64,000 nucleotides of DNA from Morinoia aosen (Eukaryota; Arthropoda; Malacostraca; Amphipoda; Talitridae): positions 14,388,058-14,452,057 of the forward strand of contig CM059576.1 in the NCBI GenBank assembly GCA_030386875.1. The letters are read 5' to 3'. The notes beneath the pieces are model-generated. The model saw only the letters and a list, made by a program, of their open reading frames with translations. It had not been told where the DNA came from and did no database searches. This document shows, one piece after another, positions 32,935 through 44,900 of the stretch (positions are counted from its first letter, which is position 1; each line of letters starts with the position of its first letter). The position numbers and the translations under genes were made by a program.

Positions 32935-34880
32935 CAACTCAGGTGTTTTATAGATAGGAAGGAGGAAGGCACCATTTAGTATGGTATTGAGGAAATGGGG
33001 AATTTTTGTACATGGTACATTGTAGTGGCTAGACCACTACTATTTAATGTAAAGGTAATCTAAGTTATGTTTTGTTTCTGAGAAAAATGTTCAATAGATA
33101 GGCATGATCAAAAGTGTAATAATGTTAATTGATTGTTCTAATTTTTTCAGAAAGACAGTAAATTTATTATAAATCGAGTAAAAAGAATAACGGTTGGTAA
33201 TAGGAATTCTTGAAAATTTCCATTAAACAAATCTCTATATAAGCTCTAAACGGAGAGACCCGTAGCACAGCTGCATCTTTCGAGTTCAAGCTCCAAAGGG
33301 TAAGAATGAATTTATGTACTTGCGACGATGCGGAATAATCGAGATAACATGTGATAATATGTAATGTGTTTATATCTATTAGAGTTGGCCTTCAAGATTA
33401 ATACTTTTGTAATTATATGTATTCATGAATTGGAAAGTATAATGAATAGTATACTGCTATGAATATAGATAGAGGCTGTGAAATACGTAGATATTGATAT
33501 TTAGTTGATAAGATGTGCTTTGTACTTTCTTGTAAATTAAATGAAACTCTGCAATGTAATATGGTCGGGTAGTTGTGTGAATTATAGAAACAGTTCATGA
33601 TAGATAAAATCAATCTAACGTTTGTGGCGTAGCACAATTGACCAGGTTTATATGTAAATCATTATCATTAAGAACAAAAGACGTCCATGTGTGGTGTAAT
33701 TATGATTATCTGAATAGGTTTAAGATGTAAAAACGATGTGCGGCGGACTTATTTATTAGACAGCGCAATTTATGACACCCTGATATCCAGGGAAGGCCTC
33801 CCACTGCAGTACGCCAATCAGTCCAGCTGTGTCGGCTGATCCGAGGGCCGCTACCTGCGTGGCGTGCTGTCTGCCGGGTAGGCGCCATCATTGCAGCTGA
33901 TCGGCGGATAAGGCAGTCCTCCCGTGCGTCACCTAGACGCAGCAGCTTGGCCGGGTACAAGCCTTGGATTGGTTGCCGAATGCCCTGATCAAGCCCCGAG
34001 GACCCAGATCAAAGAGCACCGCCGATCTACATCTAGCGTCCAGAGCCTGTGGGCAGTCATAGACCTCAGAAGATCTCAGGAGTTGAACTCTTGCCTGGAG
34101 TCCATCGCGGGGTCTTGGAATCTGTGTATTGTCGACCTGTGTCTTAATGTTCAAAGAGTATTTATAGTTAAAAGTGGCCTAGCCACTGCTGTGATATGTA
34201 TTCCTTCTGCAACAACTACCTCATTCACAGCTAAGTTGTGTGCCTGTGGTGTTTGTAATCCTGTAACCATTACTATCTTTATTGTTGCCTGGTCACGTGC
34301 TTTGCACATAGGTTCGATATTGTGTTAGGCTTGCGAGCAAAGTTAATTAAGTAATAGAAAGAGAGTGTAACAGATAGGCCATATAAGTTTGTAATCCTTT
34401 CGGATAATATTTCTACAAAAATAAAGAAAACAAACAGCGTCAGTCATCGAATCTTTGATTTGTATTATTATCATGATGCTTGTAGTAGATCACGTAATGG
34501 GCATTAGAGAAACCGGTCCGCACAATGATATAGACCCGCGGCACGCGATGTAAATCCCCTTTACGATCCGGCCATAATATTCGTGGGGCGGTGTATCACG
34601 GTACCTTACGGTAAGTGTCGTGAGCGTTTAGGGCCTCCCACTACAACATAGAAACAGTAAGTCAAAAAATCAGTTCATAAGACAAGATAAACCTTGACAG
34701 TAGGTAATGAATACTAAAAAACAGACAGCAGCCAGCCACAAAAATTGTCCATAACAAAACAAAAAATGTATTCTATTTAAAAAAAAAGGCCTACCTAGTT
34801 TAGCGCAACACTTCACATGTTTCCCCTGGGAGTGCTTATTCCCATAGAAACATAGTTGTATCCCCATGAGGGGGTGGCAG
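32935..34880 (-). repeat. Dispersed repeat family R1, copy 4, split by a solo LTR
   Basis: The left part (32935-33020) has AGGAAGGCACCATTTAGTAT and the right part (34646-34880) resumes with ATAGAAACAGTAAG and ends in CTGGGAGTGCTTATTCCC and GTTGTATCCCC. Joining the two across the insertion restores the order seen in copies 3 and 5. Confidence 0.75.
33021..34645 (+). mobile_element. Solo LTR (or short LTR-like element), 1.6 kb, ACAT duplication
   Basis: The insert starts TGTAGTGGC and ends CCCACTACA, a 5-prime TG to CA-3-prime LTR pattern with short inverted ends, and is flanked by ACAT at 33017-33020 and 34646-34649. Inside are CTATATAAGC near 33234 and AATAAAG near 34420, suitable as TATA box and polyadenylation signal. 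There is no internal repeat or protein, so a solo LTR left by recombination is the simplest reading. The strand is inferred from these two motifs. Confidence 0.7.
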
Positions 34881-35539
34881 TTCTTAGAAACATAATATTA
34901 CACTCATAGCATGGTTCAGCAGATAAAAAGAATGTCAGTGAGATAAGGTTCACTCTAAGAATAATTCTTATAAAAAATCCATGTTGTGAAGGTGTTGGTG
35001 GCAGAGGTGATATAAAACATTTAATTTAATAGCAGTTTTTTTTTTAAAACATGTTTTTCATGTGTTTTTTTGTTTTTTGTACACATTCAAATTTGTAAAG
35101 TATTAAACAATCAGCCATAATAGATACAGTAAGCTCTGAATTCTGACTCCATCAATTTTAGTTCTATGGTTCCTGCTGTTCCTCTGAAACTCCTCTGGGT
35201 TATTGTGAGTTTTCTGCCACCACTTTTAGTGTTGGGTTTCCTTTTGATGTTAAGGTTACTTTTTATTTTTGCTTTAGTTTATGAGAAAATGGGATATATA
35301 AATTTTTTATATAACTTTCTGACATTTCAAAGGAATAGAAGTTGAGTTTTCCTGAGAATAACAATTAGCTGACAGTGTTGCCAAATTTCCGTCATACTCA
35401 GTTCTACCGAATGTCTTCCAATGTAAATTTCAGACTACATCAAATCGGCAAAAGCCCTCATCTATGACCACCAGTAAAGATGAATTATTAAAACACATCA
35501 TTAGGGGAGTTGAAGGTGGTGCACGTGCATTGTAAAATA

Positions 35540-36680
35540 AATTAAACTAACAGGACCCGTGGAAATTCCACAAACAATGCTTTTGTTATGCTAGGTGGAC
35601 CCATGAAACAAAAATCAGTCAACATTCTCTTGCTAATTCCAATATAACATATTTTAACACAAATTATACTATTCTACTTGAACTGATCTTGTAATATTGT
35701 GAACATAAAAAATTGTGAATCTATGAAAAAACCTTGTGAAAACAACATTACCTAACCTACCCTAACTGAACCTATCCTGAAAATATGTCAAACATAAAGA
35801 AAATCGTGAACCTGTGAAAAAATATCAGAAGCATTATCTAGCAAATTGTAACAACATTTTCTAACCTAAGCAATCCTAACCTAACACAGAAAATAAAAAA
35901 TGTCCTACAACCCTAGAAAACCATGAATTTAGGGGTATGCTGTTTTATTTTATAATCTGACATGAGAACAATTATTGAAATGTGGTGGCTTTCCTTGTTG
36001 GGTTATTTTGAAACAAAATATTAAAAAAATTTCCACGTTTTTTCATGTTTGTTTTTTAGTCATGGTTTAGTCAAGTCACATCTCTAGGTGGCAAACACTA
36101 AAAATTGTGTCATGTATAGGAATAATAAATACTAGCAAGACCCGTGAAAATTCCATGGACGATGTCATAAATAAGCTAGGTGGACCCGTGAAGAACGTCG
36201 GTTAACACTTCCTCAACAAAACATATTCTAACCTATCCAAACCTATGGTAACCAAACCTATCCTAATAGGACAAGCATAAAAAATCGTAGACCTGTGAAA
36301 AAATTTCATTACCATTGAATAACCTACGATAACCTATCCTAACATAACTTAATTGACCTAACCTAACTTAACCTATCCTAACTTAACCAATGTATCGTAA
36401 GGCTAAGTGGACCCATGAAAAAAATTTGGTCAACACTACCTAACAAATTCTAACGTAACATATTTCAACCTAACCCATCCTAACACAATATACACTAACC
36501 TCCCCTATCTTAGCCAAAGCTATCCTGATATGTCAAACATAAAAAAAACCACGGACTCATGAAAAAAATACCATCAATATTACCTAACCTATCTCAACCA
36601 AACTTAATGCAACACTCAGTAATTTGGTATCCATGATACCGCTAACTTGGATGAGAGCGTAACGGACGGACTAACTAAGG
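35540..36680 (+). repeat. CCTAAC-rich decayed tandem modules
   Basis: Three to four loose modules each have the order GGTGGACCCATGAA, then TCAACACT, then runs of CCTAACCTATCC type, then AACATAAAAAATCGT and CCTGTGAAAAAAT. Start words GACCCGTGGAAATTCCA (35553) and GACCCGTGAAAATTCCATG (36141) mark two of them. CCTAA is the insect telomere unit on one strand, but here it is imperfect and mixed with other sequence. Confidence 0.65.
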
Positions 36681-37119
36681 AAAGAAAAGCAGAATATTAT
36701 ATAGATGGTACCCCAATGATCTACTCTAAACAGAGATTTACATGCAGTATTGCACTCCTAAATATTCACACATCAACTATACACAAGGCTGTGTACACCA
36801 AAATGCATGCAAAATGACAGCATAAACCCAGAAACAATGAGTTGCAGACAATTTTGAGAACATAAAAACTTCGTGTCTTATGTTGCCACATCTCCACTCA
36901 CAGCATGGGACTTTCAATTTATCTATGCTCCTGATAAGCACAAAATGTACATACCAATTGCATTATGTTCAAACTTTGTTTCATCTTCCGTATGGATCAA
37001 GAAATTCTATTCAAACCAGAATTGGCTATACAGAACATGTCAAAATAATGACTAGAGAGAAATATTTACGTGCAATATGGTTTAATTAATGGACAAAATT
37101 TTTGAACATTATATCCTAT

Positions 37120-37330
37120 AAGTGGACATGACCCATCAAAAACGAGGGGATGATATTTTTCCTACATAAATCTGCCAGATGTAAATGACAAACAACTATA
37201 TCCATCCTAATAGTACCAGCGATCAAAATATTCTTTGTTGTATTCAGAAACAGTCATTAAGTATCCTTAACACTTTGAATACAATTGGTAAAACTGAAGT
37301 TCAATATTCAACTCAAATTTAAAGTCAATA
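37120..37330 (+). repeat. Partial copy of the repeat that forms the inverted arms inside the hAT-type element
   Basis: Words such as ATGACAAACAACTATATCCA and CATCCTAATAGTACCAGCG match 41840-41900 (ATGACAAACAAATGTACCCA, CATCCTAATAGTAACCGCG). A dispersed family of unknown class. Confidence 0.55.
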
Positions 37331-37491
37331 GTAATAGGCAGTTTTGAAACTAGCAATAACTAACTGAATCTTACCCTCATCTAGCTTCAACTAAGTAATC
37401 ATGAAAATTAAATTTGCGACTATTGGTAAGTCAACAGCCTTATGAAAATCTTATCCGTAGCCACCAGTAGCACACGTTGCATTCAGAGTGT

Positions 37492-37530
37492 TAACACGTT
37501 GACTACGGAGTGGGAAAAATGTGAACCACT
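37492..37530 (+). other. TTAACACGTTGAC motif, possible piggyBac-type end
   Basis: GTTAACACGTTGACTACGGAG resembles the TTAACACATTTACTGC end of the element at 50760-52194 and may be a lone terminus. No partner was found nearby, so this is weak. Confidence 0.3.
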
Positions 37531-38851
37531 AGGTAAATTGTTCATATATGCACCAATGTAAATGTAGAACATTTCATACCATTTTGGGACCATTTTTGAA
37601 GGAATTTTATCACACGATTAAAATATTATCAGTTATGTTTTGTACAGTTCTTACAAAGGATGAAAACTTATTCAAGCAGATAAGTAGATTTTACCAATGT
37701 TTTTTACAGCCTAACCAAATCAACATTACGACTCATGCAATCGTAGTCAACATGTTAAGAGCATGACAGAGATGAACCCACCAAAAAAGCAAAAACTGTG
37801 CATACATATAAAAACTCAGCCGATTGTAATAACAAAGGGGAAATTATAAACAAAAAACACGAAAATTAGTTTATTATATGGTTACTGGGAGGCTTCCTAA
37901 GGTTTTCATCACGCACTATCGACTGTGGTTTTGATGTGCTCTATGATAATATTGGTATTCATACTTAATTTGTGTGTTTCTTTTCGTTTGTTTCAGCCTA
38001 GATTCTTGCTGTGTATGAACTATTATTGTACATAAATTAATCTTAAACCTAGAAGACCTGGCTTGCTTGAGTGCTACCATCTTGGGAGGCGAGTGGATAG
38101 TTCTCCTAGTTAATTAGCATGTGTATTGTTGGAACTTTCAGTTCATCAGTTTTGGTTCCTGATTTGGTTTGCTTATTTTTATTATTTTCTTCATTGTGTC
38201 TTGAGATGCTCATTTTGACTGATTTCATTCATTTAGAGTTGACATTTTGTTGTTCTTTATGTTCATTTTGCTTATATAATTTGCATTTTTTATTTATTTG
38301 ATTTACTTTGCTTTGTGAGATTTGTTTGTTTCAGATTTCTGTTAATTAATGTTTGTTTGTTTTATTCTTTTTGTAAAGCCTGGTCATGGAAGGTGCTTGC
38401 GGTTCTTGTACTTATATGTTAAACTCATTCTTTTCAGCCGGCAAGTCAACACCTCATGTCTATGGTCCCTATGCTACCTACTCTTGGCTCATCTTGTCAT
38501 ACCTGTCTTTACATTCTCTACTACTTGCTGTGCCTCTGGATTAATTTTTTCTCTCATTCTGGTTCTGAGTATACTGTAACAAACCCTAAAGTTTCATTTC
38601 ACCAATAGTTTTAGAAAGATCACCATAAGATCGATGTATTATAGGAACTTCTGACCCTGCCACAATATAAGGATAATTTATTTCCTTTTGTTACATTTCA
38701 CGATATCACAAACAGCAAGATTTGCCTATGAACCAGTGGCAATATCTTCTATCTCAATACCATTTAGCTTATTTCCATACTAGAAAGGCTTAGTTTTCTA
38801 CTCTAATTTCACCTGTCTTTGTCTCCCACCCAGACCAAAACAAAGTCCTAC

Positions 38852-38980
38852 CATGCATCATGTTCTCTGCTGAAGCTTCTTGCTTGATAAAATCCTGCCT
38901 GCAGCACAGCCTCTCCACTTCAGCATCCGTCAGCTTGTGCACCATAACCACTGCACGCTCCATGTTGGGTGCTTAGGTAC
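38852..38980 (-). CDS. C2H2 zinc-finger gene, exon 1 with start codon
   Basis: On the minus strand, an acceptor (TTGCTCAG) ends at 38981 and the ATG is at 38961-38963. The coding part, 38852-38963, gives 37 residues (MERAVVMVHKLTDAEVERLC and so on, ending FIKQEASAENMMH) and one leftover G before the donor GTAGGA. The phase fits exon 2 exactly. FIKQE is another SUMO-type motif. The acceptor before the ATG implies at least one upstream non-coding exon; 53523-53614 is a candidate. I do not recognise a known domain in this exon. The intron to exon 2 is 6.6 kb. Confidence 0.7.
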
Positions 38981-40014
38981 CTGAGCAATGGGATGCTTCT
39001 TTGCTCTTATCTTTGAGAAAACTGAAGCTATAACCTGAAAAAAATCAAAAACATAACACTGTTCTTCCATCATTACAGAAAATAATCTGTGGCCACTCAT
39101 TTCAATAATGCAATTTCACACAATTTAAAGTCATTAAATAAAACAATAGAGACATAATTTTCATCTGTGTGTTATAGGATGAACCCCTCTGAGCTTCTTT
39201 AGTAAAAAAAGTGTGCAGTCAAAATAATTATTTCATTGAAGTGACATCAGTATTTTAAATCCTTAGGTTTTCAAATGAAAGACACACTATTGAATTACTT
39301 TGAAAGTTAATTCTTTAGTTTTTGTGGTCTGGTTGCTTTACAATAGTCAGCTAGCACAAGATGAGTATATTTATTTTTGGGTCTCATATGAGCAATTAAT
39401 AATGAATAGTTAACAGAAATCAGAGGTTCAAATATCAACTTGAACATCAAGTTGTAGAAGTTACTGTCTTCATTAGGGTCTCCCATTGCTGTGACATCCA
39501 TGCAGAAATAGTTGTCTAGATTTAGTTTCAGAATGTTATCTGTCTGTTACATATTAGGGTGCACAAAATGGTTGCAATTACATGTAGTTAGTACCTATGC
39601 CATGAGAATTAGTAAGTTATGATGGATGTAATCATTCTGTCATAATTAAAACTAGACCTTGAGAACTGGCCTGGTAAATTCAAACATAGCAAAAACCAAG
39701 GAACAATGCTACACAAAAAACGTCCATTCATATATATTCTCATGAAGATTTCAAGTTCAACTAAGATTATTTCTGAAATGAAAACGAAATTCCAACAGTT
39801 GACATTTCTTTTCTTCTTACAATATACAATCCACACACAAAGTGTGTTTGTAAAGTCATGGTACAAACTTCAGCAGTGGGTAGAATAATTGAAAATAACT
39901 TTTTGATAAATAAGAAGTCTGAAAAGCAATCGTGTATGGGAAATCAAATGAGAAGTTTCACAAACCCTGCATTTGATAACATTTGTTTATGTGTGTGGTC
40001 CATGGTGTAAAGTA

Positions 40015-40616
40015 GTTCAACACTTATGAATTGCTACCCAAATTCTGAAAAAGCAGATATGTACATGGCATACCATTTGTAGAATGGCAATGTAAGATTG
40101 ACAGCTTAACTTTATACAGAGCAGTTTCCCAACTGTCATGTCCCTGATCATTGATTCTTCACAAGGTTGCATAACAACTGCAAGACCCCTTCAGGTTTGA
40201 GGTGAACAGAAGCGATTAGTCATAGGCTAGGGCAAATATCCGCTGAGGATGAAGAGCAGATACTACAGCATTTTGAAAGAAACCCACATACTAGCACTTG
40301 AGCTGCTGCACATGATCTTGGAATATATTGCTACTGTTAATGTGTATGGAATATATTCCATGCTGACGGCTTGTACCCTTTTCATGCTACGAGAGTACAA
40401 GAACTGCTCTTAACCAACTTTCAGCCCCATGAACGATTTGCACGCAAGTTCATAAATAAAAATACAGCAAATAATGAATTTTAAAAGTGTGTACTGAAGT
40501 CTTCACTAATGAAGCAAATTTTACGTGTGGTGGTATGTTTACCCCGCATAATTCAACTTGTGAAAACGTGACAACTCACATGCTTAACATCAGCACAACC
40601 ACCAAGTGCAGTTTAA
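40015..40616 (+). pseudogene. Dead IS630/mariner-like transposase gene (DUF4817 plus DDE_3 type), 5' half
   Basis: Piecewise translation gives the N-terminal region (ADMYMAYGICRMA), the helix-turn-helix part (EDEEQILQHFERNPHTST, then GLYPFHATRVQELL) and the first catalytic block, where the usual FTDEA reads FTNEANF. Stops and frameshifts are frequent. The gene is interrupted at TTAA 40613-40616 by a large insertion and resumes at 48523. Its family is widespread in insect genomes. Confidence 0.75.
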
Positions 40617-41784
40617 GGGTACCGTCCGGGATTTTGACCTTTTTTCGTCCGATTCGCTTGAAGATTGGCCAGTATATGTATTTTTTGAAAGTAAACCTTT
40701 TTTTCTATTGTCGTTTTTTTGATTTAGGCCTTATTCATTTTTTTACAAAAAATTAGCTTTTTGATGCATTTTTATGTAAATTTCAAGATGTATCAACTCA
40801 TTGAATTTTGATGCTAGAACAAAACCAAAGACAGTTTTAGAATCCTTGCAGCATTTCTAACAAAGTTATAATTTAAAACTTTAACATTTCGGAAAAAAAT
40901 TCTGTGATAAGCAGGGTTGCGGAGTCGGAGGAATAAATTTGCGACTCCGACTCCGACTCCACCTTTCCAGAATTTGGCGACTCCGACTCCACCTTTCCAG
41001 AATTTGGCAACTCCGACTCCGACTCCGACTCCACCTTTTCAGAATTTGGCGACTCCGACTCCGACTCCACCTTTCCAAAATTTGGCGACTCCAACACCGA
41101 CTCTGCCTTTTTGCAATTTTGGGACTCCAACTCCACCTATTCATAATTTATAAGATGAATATTTTATTTCTTAACTAGCGTACACGGTCCGTCAAAAATG
41201 ACAGGATTCAATACCTTTCTTCAACAAATTTTCGCTCGAGTGGAGTTTCCATGCTTAATTCCAAAGGTAACTTATTTTTCTTATTAGAGTAATAAACACT
41301 TGGAACACAGTATTTTTGAGCCGCAAGAGAAGTAGTTATAGCCATTCGTATCGTCTCCTAGATACAGAAATTCAACATTATTGAAAGCAACTGCGAGCTT
41401 GTGTATGTATATTGTAATATGCAATAGAGTGCATTGTAATACAGTACATTGTAATATACAATACCCCGACGAACTCGGTATCCACGATTCGAACTCTGGT
41501 ACATAAGGCTCTGGATCTCTCAATTGTTTTGAAAGTGGCATTATGTAGCTAGAGCACTTGTACGAAAATGAGTGTATTAATTGACCGTGAACTGGAACCA
41601 AGACCGCCAGTGCTAATTTTTTCCTATCGATTCTTAAGAGCGGGACACGAAACGTATAAATAAACACACGACTGTCATTCTTAGTAGTAGACGGTTGCAG
41701 ATGTTGAAACCTGTACATATGTTCACTATATTCTTTATTAACGTATGACTTTTAAATTGACTGCAGAATTTTAATTGACAAATT

Positions 41785-42005
41785 ACTAGAGTACATGATT
41801 GGTGAAAAATGATGGGATTCGATGGTATCGTTTTAAAAAAATATCAAGATAAAGATGACAAACAAATGTACCCATCCTAATAGTAACCGCGATTAAAATA
41901 CTGTATTTTCGTACTTGTGCACTGGTAAAACTTTTATCACAGTTACGGTCATTGAGCATCTTTAAGAATGTCGCAGACGCACACACCAACCAAGCAAGCA
42001 ACAAC
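41785..42005 (+). repeat. Left arm of a large inverted repeat inside the hAT-type element
   Basis: Matches the reverse complement of 44070-44275; shared words include ATGATGGGATT, CCTAATAGTA, GTGCACTGGT, CATCTTTAAGA and CCAACCAA. The arms enclose about 2 kb including the MITE. Confidence 0.7.
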
Positions 42006-42281
42006 ACTGTATTATAATTTATATTATTATTCGGCAAGAAGTTTTTAAAAAAATTGCCATACCTTTTTACTGCGATTAGCCGCATTTTCGTGACAATAGA
42101 TTCGATTTTGACGCAATGTTTTTATTTATAATCAAAAGTGAGCAGATGCCAGGTTTTTCATACTTCAATGGTATTCATGATACTGTCCAAGCAAGTAGAT
42201 TTCCATTGTAATAAAATAGGAGAAATTACGCACGAGAACATATATTTGTTTACAAATTGATGGACACCTGGGTTTTTATTA

Positions 42282-43060
42282 TACCGGATGTCCCAAAATA
42301 TGTCCCCGATTTTTCAATTAATTATATCTCCGCTTTAAATTAAAATATTTGAATTGTTTTTTTATTCACAATGTAATAAATTTTGTTTCCTTTTCGAATA
42401 ATTTAAGTTTTTGAAAATCAGTTGAATGAACACTTTGCAATGATCAATTCACTGAAAGGGATAAAAAAAACTAATTGTTCAAAGGAAAAGTTTTTTAAGC
42501 AAATTGATACTCTTCCTTATTTTGTACTTTCCAAAAAAATGAACAAACAAAAACATAAAAAAGTAACAAATCATTACCATAAATAACGTTCAAACAAATA
42601 AAGTAATTCAGTACCCTTCGACATACCCTCCATTTCTCTCACGGCAAGTATTACTTCTGGCTACCATTGAACGAAGAGTTTTACAGATTATTTCACCGTT
42701 TTCTTTCAGTTCTTGAAACACTGTTATTGAAAACACTTGAAACCTCTAAGAGGGTTTAAATACTTGGTGGTATGTAGGATACATCATTATGAAATTATTC
42801 TTTACAGTAAGTATTGAGAAATGAAGAAGGACACCAGTGTTGCTTTTAAAACTTTCCCTTTGAACAATTAGTTTTTCTACCCTTTTCAGTAAATCGATCA
42901 TTGTAAAGTGGTTATTCAACTGATTTTCAAAAACTTAAATTATTTGAAAAGGAAATTAAATTTACTACAATGTGAAACACAGACAATTTAAAATATGTTA
43001 ATTTAAAGCAGAGATATAATCAATTAAAAACTCTGGGACATTTTTGTGGGGCACCCGGCA
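42282..43060 (+). mobile_element. Palindromic MITE with TA duplication
   Basis: Starts TACCGGATGTCCCA and ends TGGGGCACCCGGCA, with TA on both sides (42280-42281 and 43061-43062). The arms stay complementary deep into the element (for example CCGCTTTAAATTAA against TTAATTTAAAGCAG, and CTAATTGTTCAAAGG against CCTTTGAACAATTAG), so the whole 780 bases can fold back. TA targets point to a Tc1/mariner-type mobiliser. Confidence 0.75.
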
Positions 43061-44069
43061 TAGCGTTGATTGTTCTTATACAATAAAGGGCAAGTGTCCC
43101 CTTAAACAAATAAATAAATTGGTTTAGATACTTCCTGTTCGTAATCTCTCCTATGTTATTACAATGGAATTTTAGGATTCAAAACATAAGGGCTACTGTT
43201 CGAACATTTATTTCAAATACAGAATAACTTCAAGGGAACAATAGCAAGTCGTTTCCCGAGATGCGCAAAAAGGGAAACAGCACCCAAATTAGGAGTATCT
43301 TGAGGATTCCAGCAGTACGCACAGCAGCGTCCTCTGTACTATTTTTATTATTAAATTCCTTTAAAACGGAGACCGAAGATTTTCTTAAACGAAATGTTAG
43401 TTTTAAAAACGAAACTCCTTAAAAATAGAAGACAACCAATGGACGTGGCTGGTCATCAGCACGGTACTCTGGTAGGAAGTTTTAGTGGCGTTCTGAGTAG
43501 ATAGAAACAGAGTTTTGAGATGTCTGGTCGCCGACTAGCTGAATATCGTATCTTATTGCAAGATTGCATATAGCACTAAGATTTTAACAATTAATTGACA
43601 ATTAATTACCTTGAATAATAAGTGCCTGTTTACCGGGTCGAGGAGTTAAAGTCGTAGAAAGAGACTGCTTTTTACGCAAGAGAAATAAGTTAGAGGTGCC
43701 AGACCGACTTTTATTAAAAGGGCGACATGCTGCCCAAGCAGAGTGAGCTCATATATAATTTAATTAGTGAACGCCAGTGCGTCACGAGTAATGTTAATTT
43801 AAGCGATTTTAGGTTAATGCAGGTCTGGTAGAAGCTCAAACATGCTTAATTATAGAAAGTTAAATTTGAACAAAAAACGAAAAGAAAAGATGTAGCTGCA
43901 AAACAAAAAGACGAAGAAAAGAAAGAACTAATTTCAACAGTTTCAAATTCTTGTCTGTCAACTATGACAGGCCATCTGAAGGAAACTTTTTCTTCCACAA
44001 AGCCGCCATCAGAAATACGGTAGGTTTTCAACAGGAAATTTCATTGAACAATTAAAATTGGCTGTCCGT

Positions 44070-44275
44070 CATTGTTGGTTGGTCTGTCTCCTTTTCACGC
44101 TCTTAAAGATGCTTAATGACTGTATCTGTGATGCGAGTTTCACCAGTGCACTAGTACTAGAATATTTTAATTGCGGGTACTATTAGGTTGGATATATTTC
44201 TTTATGATCCACATGTGGAGAATTCGTATATAGACAATATTAAATCCCATCATTTATCACGGGTCGAGTACACAA
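44070..44275 (-). repeat. Right arm of the large inverted repeat inside the hAT-type element
   Basis: Inverted partner of 41785-42005. The match is imperfect, with several indels. Confidence 0.7.
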
Positions 44276-44284
44276 TTTTGTATA

Positions 44285-44900
44285 CTGAGTGTTTTAGAAC
44301 ACGAGGTACAAAATTGCACACCAAGTTGAAAATGGCTAAATAAACACTTTTAATTCCATTAAATTTTCCCCAAAAATCGGGGTCGTGAGATATTAGCTGT
44401 TTATTGTTTTAAATGATCAATTTAATGGCACAATTACTCGCAATATTTATTTGGAATTTACTTTATAAAATTGTTCAAAATGTGTTCCACCTACATCAGT
44501 GCACTTTTCGAATGTTAGCCTCAACGACTGCCGGATATTAGGAAACACGTCTGGCATTTAGGTATCTCGCCAGCAGCCACTGCAATTCTGGCCACAAGAT
44601 CTTCCTCAGACTCATTGAGTGTAGCGTAGACAAGGCTCATCACGTGTCCCCAAAAAATGAAATCGAATAGAGTCATGTAAGGAGATCTAGGAGGTCATGC
44701 AACTTAAAGATTTCGCTCAATCAACGTAAATTTAAATAAATATTGCGAGTAATTTAGTCATTAAATTTCATCCTTTAAAACAATAAACGGCTAATATCTC
44801 AATGTCTCTTTCTTCGGAAAATTTCATAGAAGAAAAAATTTTTATTCGGACATCTTCTACTTGGTGGGCAACTTTTTGCCTCTTATTCTGAAACGCCCTG
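44285..44900 (-). mobile_element. Shrunken IS630/mariner-like element with a transposase C-terminal remnant
   Basis: The ends form an imperfect inverted repeat (CTGAGTGTTTTAGAACACGAGG against CAGGGCGTTTCAGAATAAGAGG when reversed, each given here only in outline) with TA on both sides. On the minus strand 44480-44700 translates as PRSPYMTLFDFIFWGHVMSL, then VYATLNESEEDLVARIAVAA, the tail of the same transposase family as the split pseudogene at 40015/48523. The expected D in SPDLT has become Y. Non-functional. Confidence 0.7.

Noticed and set aside
35740-36620. Interstitial telomere
   Set aside because: The CCTAA units are too degenerate and are mixed with constant unrelated words; kept as a module repeat.
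41284-41718. 144-residue minus-strand ORF inside the hAT-type element as its transposase
   Set aside because: No hAT motif, no zinc finger and no catalytic pattern.
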